Of a stretch of 64,000 nucleotides of DNA, positions 17,592-25,873 are shown in pieces. Origin of the DNA: Planctomycetota bacterium (GTDB taxonomy: Bacteria > Planctomycetota > UBA1135 > GCA-002686595). The stretch spans positions 182,684-246,683 of the forward strand of contig DUCM01000018.1 in NCBI GenBank assembly GCA_012959785.1, given 5' to 3'. The stretch's first letter is position 1. Each line of letters opens with the position of its first letter. The position numbers were made by a program, and so were the translations under genes. Below the pieces are notes generated by a model. That model searched no databases. It saw only the letters and a program-made list of their open reading frames with translations, and had not been told where the DNA came from.

Positions 17592-18791
17592 GTGACTCTT
17601 GCCTCCACCTCACACCTTCAGGATCCCTGGCAGGTGCCCTTCGTCTCCATGGACGAAGTTCTCGCTCAGCCGGGTTGTTGCATCGTGGATTTGCGCAGCC
17701 CCGGTGAGTTTGCCATCGACCACCTGCCCGGTGCGCACAGTGTGCCCCTCTTCGACGATGCCGAGCGCGCTCTGGTGGGCACTCTCTACAACCGCCACTC
17801 GAGTGAAGAGGCCTTCGCCCGCGGCATTCTCATCGTAGTGCAGAACATCAGCGCCCTGGTGCAGCGAATTGCCCAGGTGTCCGGGCGCGATGCGCGCGCC
17901 AGCGATCTCGAAGCGCGGGTGCGCGCCATGGCCCAGGGCGGTCTGGCGGGCATGCAGAAGGAGTTGCAACCCGTCAGTGTGGCGCAGATATCTGAATCCA
18001 CCTTGGTCCTGCATTGTTGGCGCGGCGGCATGCGCTCTTCTTCGGTGCTGGCGCTCTTGCGCGCTTTGGGCTGGACAAATATCGTGGCCCTCGAGGGCGG
18101 CTACAAGAGCTATCGAACCCGTGTGCTCAAGGGCCTCTCCGCCTGGAGCCCTCCGCGCAGCTTTGTCCTGCGCGGAGGCACGGGCGTGGGTAAGACCCTG
18201 GTCTTGCGCGAAATCGAGCGGCTGCGTCCTGGCTTGACCGTGGACCTGGAACTTGCCGCGGGTCACCGCAGTTCGATCCTGGGCATGGTGGGACTCAAAC
18301 CTCGTTCGCAGAAGAGTTTCGACTCCGAGCTATTCTGCCGCCTGCGCCAGCCCTTTGGCCCTTGTGTGGTTTTTGAGGGCGAGAGCCGCAAGGTGGGCGA
18401 TGTGATCATTCCCGCAGCGCTTTGGAGCACTCTGAAAGCGGGCACCAACATCTACATCGAGGCATCAGACGAGTACCGCGTGGAGGTCTTGATGGCCGAC
18501 TACTTGAACGATGACGCCAGCCGCGCCGAGTTGCGTCGTCAGTTGCCCTTCATCGAGGAGCGCTTGGGTCCGCGCAAGTGGTCTGGTGAATTAGTGCGCC
18601 TGCTCGACGAGAAGCGCGAGCCGGAGCTGGTGAAAATCCTGCTGAGGGACTACTACGACCCCCTCTACCGCCACTCCGAAACCGGCCGCAGCTACGCCCT
18701 GCGGCTCACCACCACCGATCCGATCACCACGGCCCAGGACATCATCGTCTGGTTAGAGTCCCAAACAATCGAGCCAGGCTCGATTGTTTGA
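17592..18791 (+). CDS. mnmH: tRNA 2-selenouridine synthase (rhodanese-P-loop protein)
   Basis: Replaces sulfur by selenium in 2-thiouridine at the wobble position of tRNAs for Lys, Glu and Gln, using selenophosphate. The rhodanese domain shows IVDLRSPGEFAIDHLPGA and the catalytic-Cys segment LHCWRGGMRSSSVLALL. The family's P-loop follows (LRGGTGVGKT), then LAAGHRSSILG and FDSELFCRLR. Starts TTG 17586 and GTG 17592 are both possible, and neither has a Shine-Dalgarno sequence. The last ~10 codons fall in a dispersed repeat with a 13-base-pair hairpin, so the C-terminus is probably acquired. This gene shows that the organism makes selenophosphate. Confidence 0.92.
   Translation: MTLASTSHLQDPWQVPFVSMDEVLAQPGCCIVDLRSPGEFAIDHLPGAHSVPLFDDAERALVGTLYNRHSSEEAFARGILIVVQNISALVQRIAQVSGRDARASDLEARVRAMAQGGLAGMQKELQPVSVAQISESTLVLHCWRGGMRSSSVLALLRALGWTNIVALEGGYKSYRTRVLKGLSAWSPPRSFVLRGGTGVGKTLVLREIERLRPGLTVDLELAAGHRSSILGMVGLKPRSQKSFDSELFCRLRQPFGPCVVFEGESRKVGDVIIPAALWSTLKAGTNIYIEASDEYRVEVLMADYLNDDASRAELRRQLPFIEERLGPRKWSGELVRLLDEKREPELVKILLRDYYDPLYRHSETGRSYALRLTTTDPITTAQDIIVWLESQTIEPGSIV
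18762..18790. repeat. Perfect 13-bp inverted repeat at the end of mnmH
   Basis: CAAACAATCGAGC and its complement GCTCGATTGTTTG around a 3-base loop. It sits inside the last codons of mnmH and upstream of the converging chemoreceptor stop, so it may serve as a bidirectional transcript end; there is no long T-run. Confidence 0.6.
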
Positions 18792-18822
18792 GACATCGAG
18801 CCTGACGCGAAATGACCAAGTC
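18773..18822 (+). repeat. Dispersed repeat, copy A
   Basis: A 50-base unit beginning GCCAGGCTC and ending CGAAATGACCAAGTC. It matches copy B at 20498-20556 over nearly its whole length with a few substitutions and one 8-base gap. It overlaps the end of mnmH and the last base pairs of the chemoreceptor stop codon. Confidence 0.65.
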
Positions 18823-20323
18823 ACTCGTACTTGAAGCGACTGGTGAGGTCTTGGAGGGCGTTTGCCATGCGCGAGAGTTCATCAGCGGAGGTCTTGGTGT
18901 CTGCAGCACCGCTGGTGGAGGCTTCCGCCGTGGCGGCAACCTCGGAGATGTTCTCGGCAATCTCGCCCGAGCCGCGTGCGGCTTCGGTGATGCTGCGGGT
19001 GATCTCGTTGGTGGTTGCCGTCTGCTCCTCGACCGAAGATGCGATCGATGTTTGCAAGTCGTTGATGCGGTTGATGATGCCACTGATTTCGCCGATGGCG
19101 GTCACCGCTCCGTTGGTGTCGGTCTGAATCGCTTCGATCTTGCGACTGATGTCCTCGGTGGCTTTGGCGGTCTCTTTGGCGAGTTCCTTGACCTCGTTGG
19201 CGACCACCGCAAACCCCTTGCCGGCCTCGCCCGCGCGGGCGGCTTCGATGGTGGCGTTGAGGGCCAGGAGGTTGGTCTGCTGGGCGATCGAGGTGATGAC
19301 CTTGATGACCTGGCCGACCTCGGCACTCGAGTCGCCGAGCTTGGTGATGGTTTCGTTCGTGGAATTGGCCACGCTGACCGCCTCACTGCCCACATGGGCA
19401 GCTTCGGTGGCGTTCTGGGCGATCTCCTTGACGCTGGCATCCAACTCCTGCGTGGCGGTGGCCACGGTCTGGACATTTTGATTGACCTGCTCCGCGGCGG
19501 CAGCGACCACCGTGGCTTTGGATGATGTGTCGCCAGCGGCGGTGCCCATGGTCTCGCTGACAGCGGTCAACTCCTCGGCTGAAGCCGCCAGGGTGTTGGC
19601 ATTACCGTTGATCGAACTCATGCTCGTGGCGAGATTCTCGAGGAAAGTCCCGAGACTCTCTCCGAGCTGTCCGATGGCGTCGCTGCCGGAGACCGTGACC
19701 CGTTGCGTTAAGTCACCTTCGGTGGCGGCGTTGACTACGCTGAGGATCTGGTCAACCTTTGCCTGCAACTCCTCGGCGGCGGCCTTCTCGCGATCGGCAT
19801 TCATGCGCTCGCGCTCGGTGGACTCCTCGAGCTGTTTCTCTTGAAGCAGCTTATCTGTGATTATCTCCCAGGTTACAAGGGGCCCCGCATAGCTGCCATC
19901 GGAGTTGTACATGGGGTCAGCGCGCAACCGCAAAAACTCGTCGCCGAGACCGATCGTGGCCTCGTGGGGCAGGTTGGCGGGGTCGGACAGGATCTTGGCC
20001 ACGCGCGGCGCGTTCTTGTGGAAGACATCAATGCACTGGCCCTCGATTTCACTCACCTTGCAGGGCAAGAGGTGCTCGATTTGCTGCAGCGTTTCCAACG
20101 ACATGGGGTTGAGGTAGGTGACGATGCGGTCGGTGCTGGCCAGCATGATGTTGACCGGCGCGTTGCGGCTGATTGCTTCGAAGCGGTTCAGATCCTCTTG
20201 CGCGGATTGTAGCTGGGCCTGCAGCTCGAGCAGGGATTCGCTCGAGCCGGACTGCAAGGTTGTCCCATCATCGGTTGATCGGGTCGAGACAGATGCTGTC
20301 GCCTGGGTGGGTTGAGTGCTCAT
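18821..20323 (-). CDS. Soluble methyl-accepting chemotaxis protein with PAS and HAMP
   Basis: 500 residues and no membrane helix. The N-terminal ~170 residues form a PAS-like sensor (VNIMLASTDRIVTYLNP, then YAGPLVTWEIITDK). A HAMP-like stretch follows (VVNAATEGDLTQRVTVSG), then the MCP signalling domain with the conserved hairpin tip, IAQQTNLLALNATIEAARAG and GKGFAVVANEVKELA. It would control CheA kinase activity from the cytoplasm, perhaps for internal redox or energy signals. Motility or another Che-type pathway is implied, but no che genes are present here. Repeat copies lie on both sides of the gene. Confidence 0.92.
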   Translation of the reverse strand: MSTQPTQATASVSTRSTDDGTTLQSGSSESLLELQAQLQSAQEDLNRFEAISRNAPVNIMLASTDRIVTYLNPMSLETLQQIEHLLPCKVSEIEGQCIDVFHKNAPRVAKILSDPANLPHEATIGLGDEFLRLRADPMYNSDGSYAGPLVTWEIITDKLLQEKQLEESTERERMNADREKAAAEELQAKVDQILSVVNAATEGDLTQRVTVSGSDAIGQLGESLGTFLENLATSMSSINGNANTLAASAEELTAVSETMGTAAGDTSSKATVVAAAAEQVNQNVQTVATATQELDASVKEIAQNATEAAHVGSEAVSVANSTNETITKLGDSSAEVGQVIKVITSIAQQTNLLALNATIEAARAGEAGKGFAVVANEVKELAKETAKATEDISRKIEAIQTDTNGAVTAIGEISGIINRINDLQTSIASSVEEQTATTNEITRSITEAARGSGEIAENISEVAATAEASTSGAADTKTSADELSRMANALQDLTSRFKYE

Positions 20324-20476
20324 GGCTGGTGGGTGAGAGGCGTGGAATAGACAAGGGGCGTGGGGTCCCCGGGCAGACCAAATCTATCGGAGGGCGGGCG
20401 CCAGTGACTGAATCAGAGGGGGTCGCGAATTCCCTAATTTATCTGCCCTGGTTGGGGCTAACCCCGATCCGCTCTC

Positions 20477-20561
20477 CACCGACTTTGGGCGTTTCCTGCC
20501 AGGCTCAATTGTTCAATTGTTTGGGAGATCGAGCCTGGCACGAAATGACCAAAGTCGGTGG
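20477..20561. repeat. Long imperfect hairpin between chemoreceptor and radical SAM genes
   Basis: Arms of 31 bases starting CCACCGACTTTGG, with about three mismatches, flank a 24-base loop containing the direct repeat CAATTGTTCAATTG. The stem is palindromic enough to form on either strand. It may be a transcript end for the upstream minus-strand operon or a REP-like mobile repeat. Confidence 0.6.
20498..20556 (+). repeat. Dispersed repeat, copy B
   Basis: Starts GCCAGGCTC and ends CGAAATGACCAAAGTC; same orientation as copy A, 1.7 kb away, and embedded in the long hairpin 20477-20561. Confidence 0.65.
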
Positions 20562-20564
20562 AGG

Positions 20565-21941
20565 TCAGGCGTTGCGCCGGAGCAGGGCCAGGCCCTCGCG
20601 CACTTGGGCCAGGGCTTCGTGCCAACTGCCCACGGCCAAGAGGCGCCGCCCGAGAAAACTGGGGCGCAGGTAGAAACGCCGCACCATGCGTTTCTTTAGC
20701 CGCAGCATGGTGGCACGGTCGAGGGTGCTGGTGGATAGGGTGGCCTGGGTGCCAGCCTGGTCCATGACGAGATCGTTGCTGCCCGTCAAGCCGAGGTCCA
20801 GGGCGCGAGCACGGAACGGCGTACCAAAACGGGGCACGGCCATGTTGAGACTCATGAAATCCAATTCAAGCTTGAGGGCCAACTCGAGTGTCGCTCGCAA
20901 GGAGGCCTCGCTCTCCTCAGGCAATCCGATAATAAAGGTGCCCACCGTGCGCAGGCCGTGGCGCCGGACGCGGGCGAAAGCCTCGACTACCAAGCTAACG
21001 GTATAGCCCTTCTCATAGAGCGCAAGCAACTCGTCGCTGGCGCTCTCGACACCCATGATCAAGGTGTGGCAACCTGCCCGAGCCATGGCGGAAAGGAGCT
21101 CGTCACCCACCCGATCAGGTCGGCTGAAGGCGGTCCAGGAGAGATCGCCGCGCTCCTCGAGGGCCGCGCAGAGCTCCAACGCCCGCTGTTCTTGCACACC
21201 AAAGGTCTGGTCCATGAAGAACAGTTCGCGGACGCCCGCGGCGCGCAGGGCATCGATTTCCTCGAGCACATCTTCCACCGCGCGCACACGGAAGCCGAGT
21301 GTTGAGATGACACAGAAACTGCATGGATAGGGGCAGCCGTAGTCGGTCAGGACCGTAGCGAAGGTTTTCTTGCGGGAGAAGGAGAAGCGATAGCCGCGAG
21401 AAGGGAAAAGTTCGTGGCGCGGCCGGGGAACGCGAAAGCTCTTGGCCGAGCGCGGTTCTTCGCGGGTCACGATCTCACCCGAGGGAACACGGAAGGTGGC
21501 TTGCTGGACTCCAGCATGTTCTCCAGCGAGGAGCTTGATCACATCCTCGTTGGCGAAGTCATCGAGGGCCGCCTCGAGCCAGGGCTCTTCAGCCAAGCGC
21601 AGGGCAGCGTCGCCGTGCAGCACATCGCCGATGGCCAGAATCCGGCGACCCCGCCGGGCCTGGCGGGCGAGGAAAACACGGTCTTCCTCCCATGACACCG
21701 AACCCACCAAACTGACCACGGCCTCGGGAGCGACAGTGTCGATGCGCGCTTCCGCCGCCCGCGGCGAGAGGCCCTCGGCGATGCAGTCGAGCACGCTCAG
21801 TTCGTGCTCCTCGGCCAGGGTGCCGGAGAGCACCAGGAGATCCACGGGGTGGAACAGGTAGTTCGACTTGCTGGTCTTGGAACAGAAGTAGTCTCGGATG
21901 TAGACCCTCTCGCCGGGCGGGTTGAGGAGCAGGACGCGCAC
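20565..21941 (-). CDS. B12-binding domain radical SAM protein
   Basis: 458 residues from GTG 21941, which directly precedes the first strand (VRVLLLNPPGERVY). The N-terminal ~160 residues resemble a cobalamin-binding Rossmann domain. The radical SAM core begins with TDYGCPYPCSFC, a C-x3-C-x2-C [4Fe-4S] motif, followed by ELFFMDQTFG and IMGVESASDELL. It probably performs a methylation or rearrangement on a lipid or sugar intermediate; the substrate cannot be read from sequence. It starts 7 bases after the GT9 glycosyltransferase stop, so both act in one pathway, perhaps cell-envelope assembly. Confidence 0.85.
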   Translation of the reverse strand: MRVLLLNPPGERVYIRDYFCSKTSKSNYLFHPVDLLVLSGTLAEEHELSVLDCIAEGLSPRAAEARIDTVAPEAVVSLVGSVSWEEDRVFLARQARRGRRILAIGDVLHGDAALRLAEEPWLEAALDDFANEDVIKLLAGEHAGVQQATFRVPSGEIVTREEPRSAKSFRVPRPRHELFPSRGYRFSFSRKKTFATVLTDYGCPYPCSFCVISTLGFRVRAVEDVLEEIDALRAAGVRELFFMDQTFGVQEQRALELCAALEERGDLSWTAFSRPDRVGDELLSAMARAGCHTLIMGVESASDELLALYEKGYTVSLVVEAFARVRRHGLRTVGTFIIGLPEESEASLRATLELALKLELDFMSLNMAVPRFGTPFRARALDLGLTGSNDLVMDQAGTQATLSTSTLDRATMLRLKKRMVRRFYLRPSFLGRRLLAVGSWHEALAQVREGLALLRRNA

Positions 21942-21948
21942 GGCGGGG

Positions 21949-23193
21949 TTAGGCGTCGTGCCGCAGGTTTTCGCTGCCGGGAAACATGAGTAGCGCGGAT
22001 CGTCCGCGGAACTCAGTGAGCGAGCGCTCAAGGACCTCGTCCACCGAGAGGTTCACCAGGCACTCGGGCCGGCCATGGATGCAAGTGGCGACCTTGTTCT
22101 CATGCACATTGATACAAGGGCTGCAGATAGTGGGGCGATAGAGCGCCGTGGCCCGCGCGCCCAGGGGCGCGTACATCTGCGGCGTCTCGGGGCCGAACAA
22201 CCCCACAGTCGGTGTGCCCAAGGTGGCAGCCAGGTGCATGGGCCCCGAGTCGTTCGTGACCACCAGTGCCGCATTGTCTAACAGAGCCACCAACTGGCCT
22301 ATGGAGAGCTTGCCAGCCAGGTTGAGAACCCGGGGATCTTCATCGCCCAGAGCTTTCACGGCCTCGGCCACATAGGCCGCTTCCGAGGCCGCGCCCACGA
22401 AGACCAGGCTGGCTTCGGTCTCGCCCAAAAGGCGCTGCGCCAGGCCCACGAAGTTATCCATGGGCCAGCGCCGTTCGAGGGACAGGCGACCGGCGTTGAT
22501 GTTGAGCACGATCACCGCCCCCGACTCGCCCAGATGTTCAGCCACGACTGCGCGATCCTGGGCGTCGGGCTGGTAGGCCGTGATTTCTTCGCTCGACAAT
22601 TCGCGCCCGTTTTCGCCTCCAGCCAGGGCGCGAAAGTTGCGCGCTACATGCCAGTAGCGGTTGAAGGTCACCCCAGCTGTGTGAAGGCCGCCGCGCCAAA
22701 CCGAGGCGGTGGAAAAGCCCACGCTGCGCGAGGCGCCGGTTAGAAAGGAGACCACCGCCGAGAAGCGCGTGAAGAATTCAAAGTCGTAGACCACGCCGTA
22801 GCTGCGGTCGCGCAACTCCGAAACCAGCCGCAGGATGCGGCGAAAGATTTGGATCCAACTGGAACAACCCGCATCCAGGCGCAGGACTTCATCGAAGATG
22901 CCCAGACCCGTGGCGAAGTCGGCGTTTTCGGCCAGGGTGAGTAGTTCCAGCCGTGCCTTTGGGTGAGCCACTCGTAAAGCCTGCACTGCCGGCGTCAAGA
23001 GTTGCAGGCTGCCGATGCCCCAGAACTTGATCAAGAGCACCCGCCTGGGCTGGCTGCCACCCGCGCCACGCATGGACGACCGCAGCCAACGCCAGGGCTG
23101 CAACAAGACCAGCGCCAACCGGCCCAGGTGCCGGTCAGCGATTTGCAACCGTTGAATTGGGATGGAGCGGATCGGGATGGAGCGCATGGCCAT
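21949..23193 (-). CDS. Glycosyltransferase family 9 (heptosyltransferase-like)
   Basis: About 414 residues. GT-B fold elements of family 9 are clear: RRVLLIKFWGIGSLQLLTPAV at the N-terminal domain, INAGRLSLERRWPMDNF, then LVVTNDSGPMHLAATLGTPTVGLFGPE, the nucleotide-sugar binding signature. A Cys-rich C-PCINVHENKVATCIHGRPEC tail is also typical. It transfers a sugar to a lipid or polysaccharide acceptor. ATG 23202 directly abuts a -10-like TAGACT (23208-23203), so ATG 23193 or 23187 is the more likely start. The N-terminus has a direct duplication, SIPIR-SIPIQ. It is coupled to the radical SAM gene. Confidence 0.85.
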   Translation of the reverse strand: MAMRSIPIRSIPIQRLQIADRHLGRLALVLLQPWRWLRSSMRGAGGSQPRRVLLIKFWGIGSLQLLTPAVQALRVAHPKARLELLTLAENADFATGLGIFDEVLRLDAGCSSWIQIFRRILRLVSELRDRSYGVVYDFEFFTRFSAVVSFLTGASRSVGFSTASVWRGGLHTAGVTFNRYWHVARNFRALAGGENGRELSSEEITAYQPDAQDRAVVAEHLGESGAVIVLNINAGRLSLERRWPMDNFVGLAQRLLGETEASLVFVGAASEAAYVAEAVKALGDEDPRVLNLAGKLSIGQLVALLDNAALVVTNDSGPMHLAATLGTPTVGLFGPETPQMYAPLGARATALYRPTICSPCINVHENKVATCIHGRPECLVNLSVDEVLERSLTEFRGRSALLMFPGSENLRHDA

Positions 23194-23202
23194 GGCCCTC
23201 AT

Positions 23203-23208
23203 AGTCTA
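23203..23208 (-). promoter_or_regulatory. Possible -10 element of GT9/radical SAM operon
   Basis: TAGACT on the minus strand, directly adjacent to ATG 23202; implies transcription start near 23196 and translation from an inner ATG (23193 or 23187). Confidence 0.4.
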
Positions 23209-23234
23209 CAGCTCCAGCTGGAAGCTACCCCGGA

Positions 23235-24047
23235 TCAGTGGAAGCTGACCTCGTAGCCATTCGACAGGTTGAAGCCGTTGCCGCAGGGCCCGCCCACCGG
23301 GTTTCGGTACCAGGCCTGGAAGCGCCGAGTGCTGCCCGCGCTCCAGCCTCCCGCGACACCCAGCCCGGGCCCCCAAGAGGCCTGCCCGGTGCTGCCTGGC
23401 ACGGCCACGCCCAAGCGCTTCAACTGGCCTCCCGCGCAGCGCAATCCATCGCCGAAGGTCACACCGTTGCCACCATTGACAGCGTTGTCGGCGCTAAACA
23501 ACAGGGCTGGCTGTCCAGGCAGGAGCATGGTGGCCACGAAGGTCAGGTCATCGGCCACAGCGCTGGCCGAGCCGGAACCTCTGAGCTTGCCGCCCGCTCC
23601 GGTCGAGTTGGCGCATCCTTCGCCCGCGCCGCCCGGGTTGGAGCAGGGGGCGCTGATCGCCGGGCAGTCACAGAAAGCCGTGCCCGGAGGGCTGGTTACA
23701 GTCACCGTGCCGATCATACCGAACAGCCAATGCACATCACAGAAGTAGTCGTACCTGTCGCCCGGGCGCGGATGGGCCGCGAGAAAGGCTGCGTCGAAGG
23801 TGTGCTCGAAGACTGGCACGAAGGTTGTCAGCGGGCTGTGGAAGGCCTCGTTTCCATTCACAACGCCATCGGTCCCCTCGCTGACGGTGTGGATGCCGAG
23901 AGAGTGCTCCCAACGCACCGTGTCACCCACTTGGATGACGAGGTTGGCGGGGCTAAAGGTACCGCCGCCTGCTTGCACGACGATGGTGTCGGCTTGGGCC
24001 GTGGCGGCTAGGCAGATAAATGCAGCGAGGGCGATGGATCGAGTCAT
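23235..24047 (-). CDS. Exported cupredoxin (plastocyanin-like) with GEGCAN C-terminal module
   Basis: 270 residues from ATG 24047, with signal peptide MTRSIALAAFICLAATAQA. Residues ~20-125 are a type 1 copper domain: the His ligand lies in LGIHTVSEG, and the C-x2-H-x4-M ligand group in YFCDVHWLFGMIG. After a Cys-rich linker (FCDCPAISAPC) comes a ~135-residue module that begins GGAGEGCANSTGAGG and ends FQAWYRNPVGGPCGNGFNLS. The same module ends the protein at 62960. The first part probably carries electrons outside the cytoplasm; the module's role is unknown, possibly surface attachment or sorting. Confidence 0.82.
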   Translation of the reverse strand: MTRSIALAAFICLAATAQADTIVVQAGGGTFSPANLVIQVGDTVRWEHSLGIHTVSEGTDGVVNGNEAFHSPLTTFVPVFEHTFDAAFLAAHPRPGDRYDYFCDVHWLFGMIGTVTVTSPPGTAFCDCPAISAPCSNPGGAGEGCANSTGAGGKLRGSGSASAVADDLTFVATMLLPGQPALLFSADNAVNGGNGVTFGDGLRCAGGQLKRLGVAVPGSTGQASWGPGLGVAGGWSAGSTRRFQAWYRNPVGGPCGNGFNLSNGYEVSFH

Positions 24048-24331
24048 AGCTGGAGTTTCGGCAGGAAAGGGAGCAGGGAAGGCGAGCCTCCTATTGTGAT
24101 CGAGGGGGCCGGTTTTTGGGGGGGTCATTCTCGAAGAGGCTGTGGCGGCGGCTCCCTACCCATTCCTACATGCTTCCCATTCCTTATCCCCCCTACATAA
24201 CTAGCCCGGATTATTCATGCACGGGCGACCACGAGCGGCGGCGAATTGGCTAGATTGGCTGCTCTTCCCATCGGCCCTATTCCCAAAGTCCAACTTCCAG
24301 AGCGCGAACTCGGCGCTTTCCAGGAGCTTCC

Positions 24332-25816
24332 ATGTGCGGATTCATCGGAATCTACGGCCCCGACGGGGTCGATGTCGCGGGCGAAATCTATGAGGGTCTA
24401 CTCGCCGTGCAGCACCGCGGCCAGGACGCAGCGGGCATGACCACCTTCACCGATTCCTTCCATGTCAAGAAGGGTCTCGGTCTCGTGCTCGAGGTCTTCG
24501 ACGAGAAGAACATGGCGCGCCTGCGCGGCAACCTGGGCGTGGGGCATGTGCGTTACCCCACCATCGGTGGCAATCGCGGAGAGGACGCGCAGCCTTTTCA
24601 CCTGACCTACCCCGTGGGCATCGCCATGGCGCATAACGGGAATGTCTCGAACTACGCCGAGCTGGTGGAGGGCTTCTTCAAGGGCAACCGCACGCGCTTG
24701 AACTCGTCCTGCGACCTCGAGGTGATCCTGTTCGTGTTCGCCAAGGCTCTCGACAAGCGACTACGAGATCGCGACGCTGAGCAGATTGCCCCCGACGACA
24801 TCTTTCACGCGGTTAGCGCCGTCTACGACCAAGTCAAGGGTGCCTACTCCGTGGTGGCGACCCTGCCCGATGTGGGTTTGGTGGCCTTCCGCGATCCGTA
24901 TGGCATCAAGCCCATCATCTGCGGCGAGAAAACCACAGCCGAGGGGTCCTGGTTCGCCTGTGCCTCCGAGAGTGTGGTGCTCGACATCAACGGCTACAAG
25001 AAGACCCACGATGTCGGCCCGGGCGAGGCGATTTTCATCGACAACGACCGTCGGCAGCACATGGCCAAACTGGCCGATAAGCCCCACCGGCCCTGCATTT
25101 TCGAGTGGGTCTACTTCGCCCGCCCGGACTCCATGCTGGACGATATCTCGGTCTACAAGACCCGCGGCCGTTTCGGCGCCGCCCTCGCACAGCAGTGGAT
25201 CGAGGCTGGAGCCCCCATGCCGGATTCGGTCATGCCGATCCCGGACTCATCCCGCGATGCCGCCATCGCCATGGCCCAGGGGCTCGAATTGCCCTACCGC
25301 GAGGGTTTGGTCAAGAATCGTTACATCGGCCGGACCTTCCTCATGCCCAACCAAGGCGAGCGCCAGACTTCGGTGCGGCGCAAGCTGAACCCGATCCGGC
25401 TGGAGTTTGAGGACAAGGATGTGCTGCTTGTGGACGATTCGATCGTGCGCGGCAACACAGCCAAGCGCATCGTGCAAATGGCCCGCGACGCCGGCGCGCG
25501 GCGGGTCTATCTCGCCTCGACTTCGCCCCCACTTCTAGCGCCCTGCCCCTACGGCATCGACATGGCCACCAAGACCGAATTCGTGGCCAGCGGCAAGACC
25601 ATCGACGAAATTGCGGCCTACCTCTGTGTGGACCGCTTGATGTATCTTGAGCGCGAATCGATGAACGCTGCCGCGCAGGCCGGCAACCCCAAGATCGAGG
25701 CCTTCTGCAACGCTTGTTTCACCGGCGAGTACCCCACCGGCGACATCACCGCCGCCCGCCTTGGCGCTATCGCCGTCGACCGTTGTGCCCAGCGCGGCGA
25801 GCCGGTTGCAACCTGA
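24332..25816 (+). CDS. purF: Amidophosphoribosyltransferase
   Basis: First committed step of purine synthesis: converts PRPP and glutamine to 5-phosphoribosylamine. The 494-residue protein begins MCGFIGIYG, so Cys2 is the glutaminase nucleophile after Met removal; VQHRGQDAAG follows. The PRPP-binding motif is VLLVDDSIVRGNT near residue 365. A run of CAPYG-like residues and Cys (APCPYGIDM, FCNACFTGEYP) suggests the Fe-S-containing class. A CCAGGAGC Shine-Dalgarno sequence lies ~8 bases before ATG 24332. The 203-base upstream gap contains no gene. Confidence 0.97.
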   Translation: MCGFIGIYGPDGVDVAGEIYEGLLAVQHRGQDAAGMTTFTDSFHVKKGLGLVLEVFDEKNMARLRGNLGVGHVRYPTIGGNRGEDAQPFHLTYPVGIAMAHNGNVSNYAELVEGFFKGNRTRLNSSCDLEVILFVFAKALDKRLRDRDAEQIAPDDIFHAVSAVYDQVKGAYSVVATLPDVGLVAFRDPYGIKPIICGEKTTAEGSWFACASESVVLDINGYKKTHDVGPGEAIFIDNDRRQHMAKLADKPHRPCIFEWVYFARPDSMLDDISVYKTRGRFGAALAQQWIEAGAPMPDSVMPIPDSSRDAAIAMAQGLELPYREGLVKNRYIGRTFLMPNQGERQTSVRRKLNPIRLEFEDKDVLLVDDSIVRGNTAKRIVQMARDAGARRVYLASTSPPLLAPCPYGIDMATKTEFVASGKTIDEIAAYLCVDRLMYLERESMNAAAQAGNPKIEAFCNACFTGEYPTGDITAARLGAIAVDRCAQRGEPVAT

Positions 25817-25856
25817 TTCGCCCCGCCTCTGCCTCGCCACTCCGCGCCCAAGGTCG

Positions 25857-25862
25857 TACTCT
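25857..25862 (+). promoter_or_regulatory. Possible -10 element of GT4 gene
   Basis: TACTCT, 11 bases before the ATG at 25874; no Shine-Dalgarno sequence. Confidence 0.3.
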
Positions 25863-25873
25863 CGGCCTCCCCG

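Noticed and set aside
20498..20561. Sigma-54 promoter (TGGCAC) near the chemoreceptor
   Set aside because: TGGCAC is present but no TTGC element lies at the required spacing; it belongs to the repeat stem.
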